A DNA stretch of 64,000 nucleotides from the NCBI GenBank assembly GCA_029931535.1, contig JAQPZY010001660.1, forward strand, positions 1,575,001-1,639,000, in the 5' to 3' direction. Of this stretch, positions 26,054-36,403 are shown in pieces (the first letter of the stretch is position 1; each line of letters starts with the position of its first letter). A program made the position numbers and the translations under genes. The DNA is from Margaritifera margaritifera. Lineage: Eukaryota; Mollusca; Bivalvia; Unionida; Margaritiferidae. The notes beneath the pieces were generated by a model that was given only the letters and a program-made list of their open reading frames with translations, searched no databases and was not told the DNA's origin.

Positions 26054-26908
26054 CCTACGATTATTCGGAGCATCATCGTCTCTTTCCGATGCGAGTCGAA
26101 TAATTTCGACTCTCTGCAAGAGACTCGGCGGTAATCGTAGTGATACTTCCCTGATTGATAAGTTTTTGGCGAACGAACATCCGGATAGATGTGCAAGAAC
26201 AGATTCTTTAAAAAAATGATGGGCGTTTCAACAAACAAATGAAATACATGCACTTTAATTTGTAATGTTATTCATGCAGATTTGTAATTAAATAATTTAA
26301 GAAACCATTCGGTTTAAACAGCCTGAAATTGTTGTTTACGTTGATGTTAGCGATTACAAGTAATGTAGTCATTGTCACATTAATGAAGTTATTATGACAT
26401 AATACCAACCGTGGGCCTGAGGGCAGTTCAAAATGGCCATTATTTACATCCTAGATTTTTTCTAGCAACGACGGGAAAGGCCGAGGTGATTCCGATTGAA
26501 TATTAGATGTAAATAATGGTCATTTTGAACTGCCCTCAAGCCCGCGGTTGTTGTTACGTCATAATAACTTCTTAACGTTACAATTAAAAGATGATGTAGA
26601 ATCACTAACAGCAATCCAAGCAATAGTTACATACAACTGAAATCAAATTATTTCTTCAATTGTTTTTATAACAAAGTTGCTGGAATAACATTAAAAGTTA
26701 AATGTGCAGGTGCTGAAACGTTGTCGAGTGTTATTTCAAGATCTGTCATATTATAAGACCCTGTTCTCTCACATCCAGCTGGACGTTCGTCCGCCAAAAA
26801 CTTACCAATTTGGGAAGTATCACTACGATTACCCCCGAGTCTGTTTCAGAGAGTCGAAATTATTCGACTCGCATTGGAAATAGACGAGGATGTACCGAAT
26901 GTTGGCAC
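26054..26908. mobile_element. Foldback / large hairpin element (about 0.85 kb)
   Basis: The arms 26054-26195 and 26768-26908 are inverted copies: 'gatgcgagtcgaataatttc' on one side and its complement on the other, and likewise 'atcgtagtgatacttccc' and 'agtttttggcgaacg'. A second inverted pair lies inside (about 26335-26465 against 26480-26640), with 'cagttcaaaatggccattat' as the matching word. Almost the whole region can fold on itself around a short centre near 26470. No ORF of note. Foldback or MITE-type element; target duplication not resolved. A poly-A run (26034-26053) abuts the left arm. Confidence 0.85.
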
Positions 26909-27301
26909 AACATGGCAGCGGATGGGGACAATGTCACAATCGGAACATTGACAGCCTTTTCTGTCATTCTGCACCATCGCCGCTAAATATGCGCCTCTTA
27001 GCTCTGCCAATTTTCTATTTTGTATATTATCCCTAAGCCGAACAGCCTGGCAAACACGTGTGTATGTTAGAGTCTAACAAAATAGTTCCAAACATTTGAC
27101 GCCTTTACTTTATTTGTTCTGATGATTTGCCAGCGTCAGTATAATTTGAACTAAGTAAAATTCTTTGTAAAAATGTGTTAACATGTGCTTTTGCAAAACA
27201 TACAATTTCCATGCTCATTGGAGCACTTCCGTTGTCCAATCTTCAGTTTCGGAGGTGCATAGTTTTTGCACGCTGTCAAGCCTTAAATTTCGGAGGTAAT
27301 T
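26909..27301. other. Spacer between foldback and Polinton
   Basis: Unremarkable sequence containing the diverged repeat of 25994-26023 at 26925-26966. No gene seen. Confidence 0.5.
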
Positions 27302-27460
27302 TATTCTTGCATGTAATCTGCAATCCCATACTACCTACTACTATTCTTGCATGTAATCTGCAATCCCATACTACCTACTACTATTCTTGCATGTAATCTG
27401 CAATCCCATACTACCTACTACTATTCTTGCATGTAATCTGCAATCCCATACTGCCTAAAG
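27302..27460. repeat. 40-bp minisatellite, 4 copies
   Basis: Units with period 40 (word ttcttgcatgtaatctgcaa at 27304, 27344, 27384 and 27424) are nearly identical. It ends about 35 bp before the outer Polinton target duplication. Confidence 0.97.
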
Positions 27461-27491
27461 AGAAGTTATCGGTTTTGAAAACACCGGATCT

Positions 27492-27497
27492 TATGAA
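27492..27497. repeat. Target-site duplication (left) of outer Polinton
   Basis: TATGAA, repeated exactly at 52425-52430 directly after the right end. A 6-bp duplication is the known Polinton/Maverick signature. Confidence 0.93.
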
Positions 27498-27742
27498 AGT
27501 AGTAATACGTGGCACTTGAGGGACAAACGAAAATTAACATTACGCCTTAAGTTTACAATGGAGGCCGTTATAGGGACAAACTGGAAATCCTATGTTAAAA
27601 AGGTCCATAGGTTTAATATGCGGGGGAGATATGGAATAAAACGGGAATTTAACATGAAAAACGCTTATGGGGTGAAAAAGTTACAGGTCAAACATATAAT
27701 CCAACACACACTCCACTATCGAACATAATATCCCACATATAC

Positions 27743-27987
27743 TGTTGTGTGGGTATGTAGGAACAAACACAGGATATTCTCAATGCAGTTAACTAAATGA
27801 AGGCCAAACACCAAGTGAACATAAAGGTGGGAGAGTATAAAATAAATGATGTACATCACAAGCATTCTGTTACTAATTGGACTCTAATTAGACTGACCGT
27901 AGGTCTTACTAGCTTTAAAGCTGTCAACCTTTATCTGTGTCTCAAACTCTAATTACACATGGCTGTGCCTCATTAACTGATACTACA
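27743..27987 (-). repeat. Gypsy 3' LTR
   Basis: On the element strand it begins TGTAGTATCAG and ends CACACAACA (TG...CA). It lacks about 25 bp present in the other LTR (near 27780, between 'ggatattctc' and 'aatgcagttaac') but is otherwise nearly identical. Confidence 0.88.
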
Positions 27988-27998
27988 TCTCCCCCTCT
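27988..27998 (-). other. Gypsy polypurine tract
   Basis: On the minus strand agagggggaga lies directly before TGTAG of the 3' LTR, the expected plus-strand priming site. Confidence 0.75.
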
Positions 27999-28132
27999 GA
28001 GAACAATAAATCTGTGACCTGAAGAAATCTTAATGTACTATATGTACATAGTTGCCGGTGCTATTCTTGATATGAACAGTTCTTTCAGTCCTAAAGAAAT
28101 CTAATAAAACATTTTAGCTTATACAATACACT

Positions 28133-29179
28133 TTACAAGTCTAGCCTTTTTGGTGGAATAACAAGTCGATTTGATCTTGTCCTATAACTATGATTAGAAC
28201 TTGTCTTTAGTGTTTCTGAAGAATTATTTCCATTTTCCACAGATTGATTTTCATGTCTACTTATTGTAGAGTCATCACCGCTCTCGGTGTTGTTGTTCAA
28301 ACCATCTTTGGCTTCATCATTTAAGTGTTGCAAGGTTTTATTTTCCTGCACTCTTGTAGACCTACTTGAAGGTAGCTGAATTAAATGTCGTCTGTTTCTG
28401 CGCAGATCACCCTCAGGGGTATGCACAAATTATGATCGTGGAGACGATTCCTTTGATAGAACCACACCTGTCTTTTGCATATCCCTAACAAAAACGTTAT
28501 CACCTCGATCTAATTTGGGCATTTCGCGTGCGCGGAAACGACTATCAAAATGTCTCTTCTGATTTTCCTTTGCATGATTCTCAAAATTTCGAACCCTTTC
28601 TAAGTATGGCCAACCTGGAGTTAGGTTTGAGCTTGGACTTGGTACGGTAGTCCTTAATTTACGACCCATTAAGAGTTCAGCTGGGCTGTAACCAGTATGT
28701 AGCGGTGTTGCACAATAGTGTAACAGAACCAGATAGGGATCTTCTGATTTTTGTAACATCTTCTTTATTGTTTGTACACATCTCTCTGCCTCCCCGTTGC
28801 TCTGGGGGTATCTTGGGCTACTAGTTTTGTGCTCAAACCCATGGGTTTTCGCAAAGATTGCAAATCCATCAGAAGTAAATTGAGGTCCATTATCTGATAT
28901 AAGAATCTCAGGAATCCAATGTCTAGCAAAAATAGACTTGAGGTGATTGATTACAGCTCCAGAGCTTGTTGCAGACAGCTTTTGTAGCTCAATAAACCTT
29001 GGAAAATAATCTACAACAAGGAAATATTGCTGACCTTTTAACTCAAACAAATCAGTACCAAGTTTTTGCCATGGCCTATCCGGAATTTTCGAAGGTATTA
29101 ATGGCTCTGCACGATCAAGACTATGCATTGCGCAAGTTTCACAACCTTTGACCTTAGCTTCAAACTGTTTTTGTAACAA
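28133..29179 (-). pseudogene. Gypsy integrase (truncated N-terminus, one nonsense codon)
   Basis: The frame 29179-28430 carries the tail of the zinc domain (CETC) and the DDE core: D in LGTDLFEL, D in ISDNGPQF and E in QSNGEAERC. After SSPRS a TAA interrupts the frame, and the same frame continues at 28426 with HTPEGDLRRNRRHL, the usual C-terminal end, then an Asn/Ser-rich tail to 28133. The first histidines of the zinc domain are missing because of the deletion that removed RNase H. Confidence 0.88.
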
Positions 29180-30506
29180 TATAGCCCCTAGGCCAAATGA
29201 GGTAGTTGGTATTGTATAGTTCTAGCACTGGAGCAGAGCTAAGCTCCGACTTTACATCATGAAGACCTTTCTCATGAGAAGGACCCCAGAACCACTCGGT
29301 GTTTTTACTAAGTAAATCGAGCAGCATTTTTGTTTTTTTCTGCTATGTTTGACGAGAATTTGCTTAGTTGGTGAACCATGCCCAGAAATCATCTGACTTC
29401 TGTGTCATTTTTGGGTGGTTCCATTTCAATGACCGCGCGCGTTTTTTTCTGGATCGGCCCTAATTCCCGTAGAATCAATAATGTGCCCTACGAACTTCAC
29501 CGAGGCTCTGGAAAACTCACATATTTCATTGAGCGTAATTCCTGCCTTTTCAATTACACCCAAAACAATTTTCAACCGTTCATCATGCTCCGATTGATCG
29601 CGCCCAAATACTAGAACGACATCCATTTGACATACTACCCCCGAAATTCCCTCAAGAGTTTGGGACATATGTTTCTGGAAAAATTCAGGTGCGGACGAAA
29701 TTCCAAATGGTAGTCTGTTAAAGCAAAAACGACCAAAGGGCGTAATGAAAGTTGTTAAATCATGAGACTCGCGTGAAAGCATAATTTGCCAAAACCCGGA
29801 GTTGGCATCTAGCTTGCTGAAAACATTCGCACCAGCTAACTGAGCCAAAGTTTGATCGACACTCGGTATTGGGTGATTTTCGCGCATTACCGATTCGTTT
29901 AGTTTGGTGAGATCTACGCAAATACGAACATTGCCATTACCTTTTGGCACCACGACCATACCTGCGCACCACTCCGTTGGGTGATCCACACGAGAAATGA
30001 CGGCTAACTTCTCCATTCTTTGTAATTCCGATTTAACTTTATCCATTAACGGAATAGGTACCTTCCTAGGTACACTGAGTGCAAACGGAACTGCAACAGG
30101 TTTAAGTCTTATCTTGTACTCCCATTCAGTTTTCCCTAATCCACTCAATACTTTTGGGTACATTCTTCTGTATTTATAGTCTGTATTGGTGATCTCATCA
30201 ACCCTAATGACGATTCCTAGCTCCTCTATTGCTGGTCTTCCCAACAGCGATTGCTTGAGACCTTTGATTACATATACGTCCTGTACTGTACTTCTGTTGC
30301 TCACTTTTAAGTGACACCTTAATTTTCCAAAAGACATTGAGCCTTTTCTGTCCTGGTCCAAACAAGATTTTGTCAGCTTTGATGAGTTTAACTCTCTGCA
30401 GTTTTCTGTATAAATCCTCTGAAATTACAGTAACATCTGCACCTGTGTCAATTTTCATAGCACAATCCTGTCCCTGAACTATGACATTTGCTATCCAGGG
30501 TTTCAC
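29180..30506 (-). pseudogene. Gypsy protease and reverse transcriptase (frameshifted, catalytic change)
   Basis: The protease frame (30506-30204) has the active-site motif MKIDTGADVTVIS. It passes by frameshift into the RT frame (30361-29426) with GNVRICVDLTKLN, FSKLDANSGFWQI and FGRFCFNRLPFGISSAPEFF. The catalytic YxDD-type motif reads QMDVVLVFG, so the second aspartate is valine. The thumb/connection region continues with stops (FLGMVHQLSKFSSN at about 29370-29340) and then jumps to integrase: RNase H is deleted around 29180-29200. Confidence 0.9.
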
Positions 30507-30574
30507 TCCAGAATCAATTCCGCCAAGAAATCCATAAGATTCAGGATTATCGGGGTTCTCTACCTTCGAAAATT

Positions 30575-31399
30575 TTTCTTAGTTCTACACATCAATGCGA
30601 AATGTCCCATCTTTGAACATTTATTGCATGTTGCTTTTCTTGAAGGACATTTGTCTCTGCTATGAGGATTTTTCCCAAATCTGTCACATATCCGCACGCT
30701 TTCAGCACTGTAGTTCAATATGCTATTTCTCTATAGTTGACTGAAACTGTGTTTATGTGAAGCAACATTGTTCTTCTTTTGTGGATTGGAACTGACTTGG
30801 TATGGTACCTTATTTTTTTACTTTATTCCATCAGCATTCAAATGGGAATTTACGTGTATCTCTCCCTGGATTAGAGGTTGCTGTTTTTTCACGGCCTCAC
30901 TCTGTCTAGATAAATTGATTGCTTTTTCTAAGGTAAGTTTGCTATCAAGTTGCAGTTTTTCTGCCAAATGCGTGTCTCTCAGTCCAACAACAATTCTGTC
31001 TCGAATCAATTCATCTTTAAGAACTCCAAAATTGCAGTAATATGCTTGACAGTGTAATGACGTGACAAATGTATCAACGGATTCACTTTCCTCTTGTCGT
31101 CGCTGTTTAAATTTAGCTCTTTCGAAAATAACATTTCTTTTCCTGATGAAATACCCTTCGAATTTCTCTCTAACAATTTCATATTTCTTTTTGTCGTCAT
31201 CACTTAAGCCAAACGAAGAAAATATGTCATCCGCCTGAGGCCCCATAGTATAGATCAGAGTGTTCACTTGAGTTTCAGTTTCCTTGTCATTTAATCCAGA
31301 AGCAAGTCTAAAGCGCTCAAATCTCTGAATCCACTTTGACCAAGGCTCTGGGTTGGAAAACTGAAATTTTTCTGGACTTGGAACTTGGAATGTCGCCAT
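30575..31399 (-). pseudogene. Gypsy gag with zinc knuckles
   Basis: The ORF 31399-30818 (193 aa) begins MATFQVPSPEKFQF and contains EPWSKWIQRFERFR and SVDTFVTSLHCQAYYC, typical of invertebrate Gypsy Gag. After a stop, another frame at about 30700-30575 encodes a knuckle CNKCSKMGHFALMC (CX2CX4HX4C), preceded by a damaged first knuckle in which one Cys is Phe. Confidence 0.88.
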
Positions 31400-31512
31400 T
31401 GCTGGAAACTGTTTGGTAAATTAAATCTGAACTGGAACGTTCCTTTTGTGAAAATGATTCTCAGTTCGATTATATCCAACTAATGCTGATAATCCACTGT
31501 GTCTAAGGCAAA

Positions 31513-31529
31513 CCCCACTTCTGACACCA
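31513..31529 (-). other. Gypsy primer-binding site (tRNA-Leu)
   Basis: Adjacent to the 5' LTR, minus strand tggtgtcagaagtgggg is complementary to the 3' end of a eukaryotic tRNA-Leu including CCA (family knowledge; exact isoacceptor from recall). Confidence 0.75.
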
Positions 31530-31794
31530 TGTTGTGTGGGTATATAGGAACAAACACAGGATATTCTCTACACTACTTTTATTATATACAGACAATGCTG
31601 TTAACTAAATGAAGGCCCAACACCAAGTGAACATAAAGGTGGGAGAGTATAAAATAAATGATGTACATCACAAGCATTCTGTTACTAATTGGACTCTAAT
31701 TAGACTGACCCTAGGTCTTACTAGCTTTAAAGCTGTCAACCTTTATCTGTGTCTCAAACTCCAATTACACATGGCTGTGCCTCATTAACTGATA
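31530..31794 (-). repeat. Gypsy 5' LTR
   Basis: Ends CACACAACA at 31530 on the element strand. Its outer end begins TATCAG and lacks the TGTAG seen in the other LTR, so the outermost bases were lost or the true end differs. It contains about 25 bp (31567-31591) absent from the other LTR. Confidence 0.88.
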
Positions 31795-31798
31795 ATAC

Positions 31799-32410
31799 TA
31801 TCCAGCAGGTCGTGTTTAGTGACCAATACCCAGTCATATACTATCCAACACCCCACATTGCACCATCAACATGCCATTTGTAGTGACAAATAACCCATAC
31901 ATACTATCCAATACGCCCTGTGTAGTGACCAACATCCAGTCATCTACTATCAAACACCCCACATTATACCATCAACACGCGGTGTGTACTGACCAATACC
32001 CCACATTTAATATCCAACACGCCGTGTATTCTGACCAAGACCCAGTCATCTACTATCCAACACCTCACATTATACCAACAACACGCTGTGTGTACTGACC
32101 ATTACCCCACATATACTATTCAATACGCTATGTCTATTGACCAAAACTCCACATATACTATCCAACACGCTATGTGTAATGACCAAAACCCCACATATAC
32201 TATCTAACACGTCATGTGTAGTGACCAGTATCCCACATATACTATCCAACACGTCGTGTGTAGTCACCAACATCCAATCATCTACTAACCAACACCCCAC
32301 ATTATACCATAAACACGCAATGTGTAGTGAGCAACACCCCGTTATCTACTATCCAATATCCCACTATCCAACTCCCCACACTGTACCATCAACACGCTGT
32401 CTGTAGTGAC
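31799..32410. repeat. Outer Polinton subterminal minisatellite (left)
   Basis: Imperfect units of roughly 45-50 bp share 'cccacatatactatccaaca', 'cgctgtgtgtactgacca' and 'catctactatccaacacc'. The inverted counterpart lies at 51700-52140. Apparent ORFs here are repeat-generated and not genes. Confidence 0.9.
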
Positions 32411-33394
32411 CTGCTACCTAGTGGCTATATGCGTATAACTGAGATTTGTATATAAAGCATTACCTACATCTCAGATCATGTTGGAGGTGACAGTAAATAT
32501 GCATATATTGCGCTGATGTTATAAACAGCTATAATCAAGGGAACCAACTCATAATAACACTAAAATAGATGTGACTAAAAGTGGTACTAAATTTTATAAA
32601 CTGTCAGGACTGTGAAAAAAAATCCGGAATTTTTTTTTTTAAAATCTGGTCCTGACTAAAAGCAAGTCTATTATTTCGAAACTGTAAAAAAACATTAAGC
32701 GGAGACTGACAAAAATACGCGATTAGATGTGAAAAAAAAAAAAAAATTGGCCAAGGCTAAAAGTCGTCCTGAATTCCGAGACTATAACAGACTTTAGTGG
32801 AGATTGAAACAAATATGGAGAGACGTAAAGAAAGTTGCTCTAGACTCTAGTACGAAAATTCCGAAAATCATACGGACTTTAGCGGAGACTAACAAATAGC
32901 CGGAAAAATATTAAAGTATGGTCGAGATGAAAAGTAATACTGAAATTTATAAACGAATACGGAATTTATCAAAGATACAAAAAAAATTTCTTTAACAATG
33001 AAAAAAAAATTGTAAAATACATTTTTACAAATTGTAAAAAAGTTAGTTTTTAAAGTAACAATTTACAAATTTAGTTTTTACAAAAAAAAAGAATAAACAA
33101 ATTATACTGAATTTAGAGAAGACTGAAAATTGTCCGGACAAATTTAAAAATTGCAAAAAATATTTTACAAATTGTAAAATAAAAGTTTAAAATTTTAATA
33201 TTTTTTTTTTTACATATTGTCAAAGATACGTATACATTTTTTAAAATTTGTTTACGCTGTTTTGACTGACCAACACCCCACACATACTACGCAATGTAAA
33301 CGCAACGGAGGCTTGGACATAAAGGAAAACATCACATCTAGAAAATGAAAGAGCATGTCCAAAAGAAGATTTTTGTTTCGATAAAACGAGCCAA
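32411..33394. repeat. AT-rich degenerate repeats, inner part of outer left arm
   Basis: Degenerate units of roughly 130 bp with 'ggaattttttt', 'gagactgacaaaaat' and poly-A. The first part (to 33245) mirrors 51435-51690. 33246-33394 is residual outer-element sequence before the inner insertion. No gene. Confidence 0.65.
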
Positions 33395-33400
33395 CATGAT
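33395..33400. repeat. Target-site duplication (left) of inner Polinton
   Basis: CATGAT, repeated exactly at 49645-49650 directly after the inner right end. Confidence 0.93.
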
Positions 33401-33437
33401 AGTAGTTATGGGAGCCTGTTGAGAGCCAAAATAGGCA

Positions 33438-33617
33438 CTTGAGAGCCATACGGGAAATTGACATGGAGAGGCACTTGAGAGCCATGCGGGAAATGAACAT
33501 GGAGAGGCATATGAGAGCCATACGGGAAATGAACATGGAGAGGCACTTGGGACCCATACGGGAAATTAACATGGTGGGGCACTTGAGAGCCATACGGGAA
33601 ATTAACACTTGGGGCAG
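33438..33617. repeat. 36-bp minisatellite at inner left end, 5 copies
   Basis: Period 36, units gagagccatacgggaaat... with (g/t)aacatgg. Because 36 is a multiple of three, it keeps frames open on both strands and produces repeat ORFs that are not genes. The mirrored array is at 49378-49620. Confidence 0.93.
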
Positions 33618-34003
33618 AAGTGTTTATGGGGTAAAAGTGTTTATGGGGCAGAAGTGTTGATGGGGGCAGAAGTGTTGATGAGGACGGACACCCCAGACTA
33701 TACATCAACACGCAGTGTGTAGTGACCAATACCCCGCCATCTACAATCCAACACCCCACACTATATCATCATTTTAACATAGGAAGGGTAAGGGAGTGTT
33801 TATAGACACACGCTATACAAACACACTCTATACAAACACACCAGAAAAAGGGAATTTTTTTTTGGTTGGGGGAAAAAAAGACATACACAAAAATTCACTT
33901 AACATAAAAACACACCAAATTTTGTTTTAGTCAATCCTAGAGTAATCTTTCCTAAGAGATGTGGGTTGCCCTGAAAAGGGCCGTTGGAGTTTTGTGAACC
34001 AAG

Positions 34004-34237
34004 TTAACACATATCACACCTCTTCAGGGGTCTTCTTTCCTTTAAACTTCTACGCACTTCTGGTTCGTAGAGGAGCATCCGTTTCAGACACCCTTGTCTC
34101 TCCACATAAATCCTTCTCTTCCAAATAGCTGTAGCTGTTATCTTCGTGATAGCCCATGAAGCTTTCACGTACATCGGGTAGTCCGGGTTGATCAGCATGC
34201 CCGATACGATCGATGATGACTCTACACTTGAGGTCAT
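34004..34237 (-). CDS. 77-aa ORF inside the inner left terminal repeat
   Basis: Begins MTSSVESSSIVSGML and ends in an Arg/Lys/Glu-rich tail with two cysteines near the end. The copy in the opposite arm (48761-48994) encodes the same protein with only a handful of substitutions and no stop. It is not recognised. It could be a small basic accessory protein, or simply an open frame preserved because the two arms are recent copies. Reads outward from the element centre. Confidence 0.35.
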   Translation of the reverse strand: MTSSVESSSIVSGMLINPDYPMYVKASWAITKITATAIWKRRIYVERQGCLKRMLLYEPEVRRSLKERRPLKRCDMC

Positions 34238-34489
34238 AGTGACGCTACATGTAAACCTATGGGTCTATGAATTTATAGTCTCAAACGGGAATGTTAACGT
34301 TAAAATGTTTAGATACAATCCAAAATACCACATATACTATCCAGCAGTCGCTTTTTTTATTACAACACACCCCATACGGTCCAGCACCCACTTTTTGATT
34401 ACTATCCAAACAAACCCACATACAACCCATTGCCCTCTTTTTTATGACAATTAAAACATGCACCACTTCACTCCAACAAAAAGGGTCCA

Positions 34490-34850
34490 ACAAAAAGGGT
34501 ATGATTGTTTATTGGACACACTACAATACCCTCACACAAACATACCACACAATCATGCACAAGTAGGCAAGGGTAGGATTGTTTATGGACACACTACTGT
34601 ACCCTCACACAAACATACCACACAATCACGCACAAGTAGACAAGTGTAGGAGTGCTTATTGACACATTACTATACACTGATACAAACATACTATACAATC
34701 ATGCACAAGTAGGCAAGGGTAGGTGTGCTTATTGACACACTACTAAACCCTAACATACAAACATACTATACAATCATGCACAAGTAGGCAAGGGTAGGTG
34801 TTCTTATTGGCACACTACTATACCCTCACACAAACATACTATCACAAGAG
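34490..34850. repeat. Minisatellite of about 75 bp, 4-5 copies (inner left arm)
   Basis: Units contain 'gtaggcaagggtagg', 'ttattgacacactacta' and 'cacacaaacatac'. Mirrored at 46660-46764 and 48279-48500, where the solo LTR has inserted. Confidence 0.9.
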
Positions 34851-34908
34851 AAGGGGTTTTCAGTTTTAGTGTACAACATAGACAAAGACATACACAAACA
34901 TAACAATA

Positions 34909-35504
34909 TTGGCAATGATTCAAGGTTCACAAAGTTGTAACGTGAGTCTAGAGCTCCAATTGTTTAGTACAGTGTCATTTTGCCATCGATGCACACACTA
35001 CGTTTCTAAGCTAACGAAGATAGATAACCATAATGTTCACAAAACCACTTTTCTATATTTTGGCGGCATTATAGGACAAGGAGAAATTAATATTAGGTTA
35101 CCCTTTTTTGAGTTTCTGAAGCCAAGGGTAAATTCTATGTTAGAAATGTTCATTGGAAATTTTTTCATTTATCAGTTTTAAAACAGTAGTGTTATATTTA
35201 TTGTCGAATGACTGCAGTAACATTTGCTGTATGCCTCCAAAATATTAAAGATATGTTATGTTTTTGCTGCACACGCCTTGAGACTACAAACAATGTTACA
35301 ACATTTCCCAAAACCATAGGCGGGAGAACAGTAAAAACACGTCTTGTTCGATTGGCTGTCTACAATGGACTGACTGAAAATATTGCATACATTGTTACAG
35401 TTTTACTGAACGCATGTTTTGGCTCTAGAATGAGAGTGCGGAATAGGACGGGTCATAGAGTGCAGATTTGGATGTGTCATACTCGAATCATTCTTACACC
35501 GTAA
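34909..35504 (+). other. Coding-looking block in inner left terminal repeat
   Basis: Two consecutive frames, 34909-35181 (90 aa, starts MAMIQGSQSCNV) and 35208-35504 (98 aa, starts MTAVTFAVC, Arg-rich C-terminal third). Mirrored copies are at 46589-46326 and 46245-45994; in the right arm the second frame gains a TAA just before its second methionine. No domain recognised. The first part also resembles 49765-49905 of the outer element, which is not open, so a noncoding origin is quite possible. Confidence 0.3.
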
Positions 35505-36349
35505 CGCTGTGTGCAGTGCCAAAATAGGACAAAACTAAGATACCTGACATGCACATGCACAACTAAACTCAACATTTTATATAATCCACGATTTACCTAT
35601 AGAAGAAAAATCGTTCAAAAATTTTTAGGGGTGTAAGTTTTTGAAAAAATTACAAAACTAATGTAACATTTCACGTAATCATTATGACTACTGCCAACAT
35701 TTTTGGAGAGGTATCTTAAAACGGAACAGATACCATTATCATTTCAATCGAAATCATTTTATAAGAAACTTAGTGTATGTTTGTGAAACAGAGAGAATTG
35801 GCATTACGACGGAAAGGGAGAGAGAGAGAATATTTTATTCCTACTTTTAAAAATAACACGACACTTACGTTTTAAAGATATATTTTCTTTACGAAATTTC
35901 AAAAACACACATTCCATTTAAAAAATCAATAAAATATCACAAGATTGAATTGGAGACATAGTCTACTCAAATCCTTCTTTTGAAAGTGTAGATGTAAAAT
36001 TCTCACAAAATATTACATCCAAACATTCCGTGGTGTATTTTGACTTAAGGCTGACACAATTTCCATTGATCACAAATTATACGATTGGGTTGTGCGTTAG
36101 CTTTTATTTGTAAAGAGACTAACGGTCAGGCACAGAAAATACACGTCTGGTAAAGTTACAAGTTTGTGTGTTTGGAAAAAAAACGGCAAACATCGGAATG
36201 ACATTTGTGTCGTGACACATGTAAAGTTGAGAGTCGGTGAAAATTTCAAAATTAACGTCACATAGATTTCTATTGCTCGTAGACATTTCCACTTTGGCAA
36301 ATTTTAAGCAAAGCAAGCCTTTATCATAAACATAGGTAGTTGACAGGGG

Positions 36350-36360
36350 TATATATATAG
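36350..36360 (+). promoter_or_regulatory. TATA-like box before polB
   Basis: gggtatatatatag, about 54 bases before the ATG at 36404 and just inside the end of the terminal repeat. Confidence 0.55.
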
Positions 36361-36403
36361 AGAGAACTAACGGAGATAAATCATATCTGAATCAACAATC
36401 AAG

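Larger units (their letters stand above)
27743..31794 (-). mobile_element. Decayed Ty3/Gypsy LTR retrotransposon (4.05 kb)
   Basis: Two LTRs flank a minus-strand gag-pol. The target duplication is ATAC (27739-27742 and 31795-31798); the uninterrupted form 'cccacatatactatcca' occurs elsewhere in the same minisatellite, confirming insertion into a repeat unit of the outer Polinton. The primer-binding site matches tRNA-Leu and a purine-rich tract precedes the downstream LTR. Coding is broken by frameshifts, stops, a catalytic-residue change in RT and an internal deletion of RNase H. Non-autonomous. Confidence 0.93.
27498..33245. repeat. Outer Polinton left terminal inverted repeat (interrupted)
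   Basis: 27498-27742 is an inverted copy of 52140-52424, including the words acgggaatttaacatg (27641-27656) and ggccgttatagggacaaact. It resumes at 31799 after the Gypsy insertion, with a minisatellite to about 32410 and AT-rich sequence to about 33245 that mirror 51435-52140. The left arm is longer (about 1.7 kb without the insertion) than the right (about 1.0 kb), mainly through repeat copy number. Confidence 0.85.
33401..36250. repeat. Inner Polinton left terminal inverted repeat (about 2.85 kb)
   Basis: Inverted match to 44735-49644 with very few differences over most of its length. Order from the end: 36-bp minisatellite, a 77-codon ORF, 'acgggaatgttaacgttaaa' region, a roughly 75-bp minisatellite, and a coding-looking block at 34909-35504. 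The homology peters out near 36250 ('gttgagagtc'). Confidence 0.92.

Noticed and set aside
31871..32406. ORFs of 75-89 aa on both strands
   Set aside because: Produced by the outer Polinton minisatellite; same words in every frame.
33252..33759. Repeated ORFs of 117-118 aa (MLISRMALKC..., ...HVNFPYGSQVP...) on the minus strand and mirrors at 49222-49649
   Set aside because: They are generated by the 36-bp minisatellite, whose length is a multiple of three; both strands stay open. No unique coding sequence.
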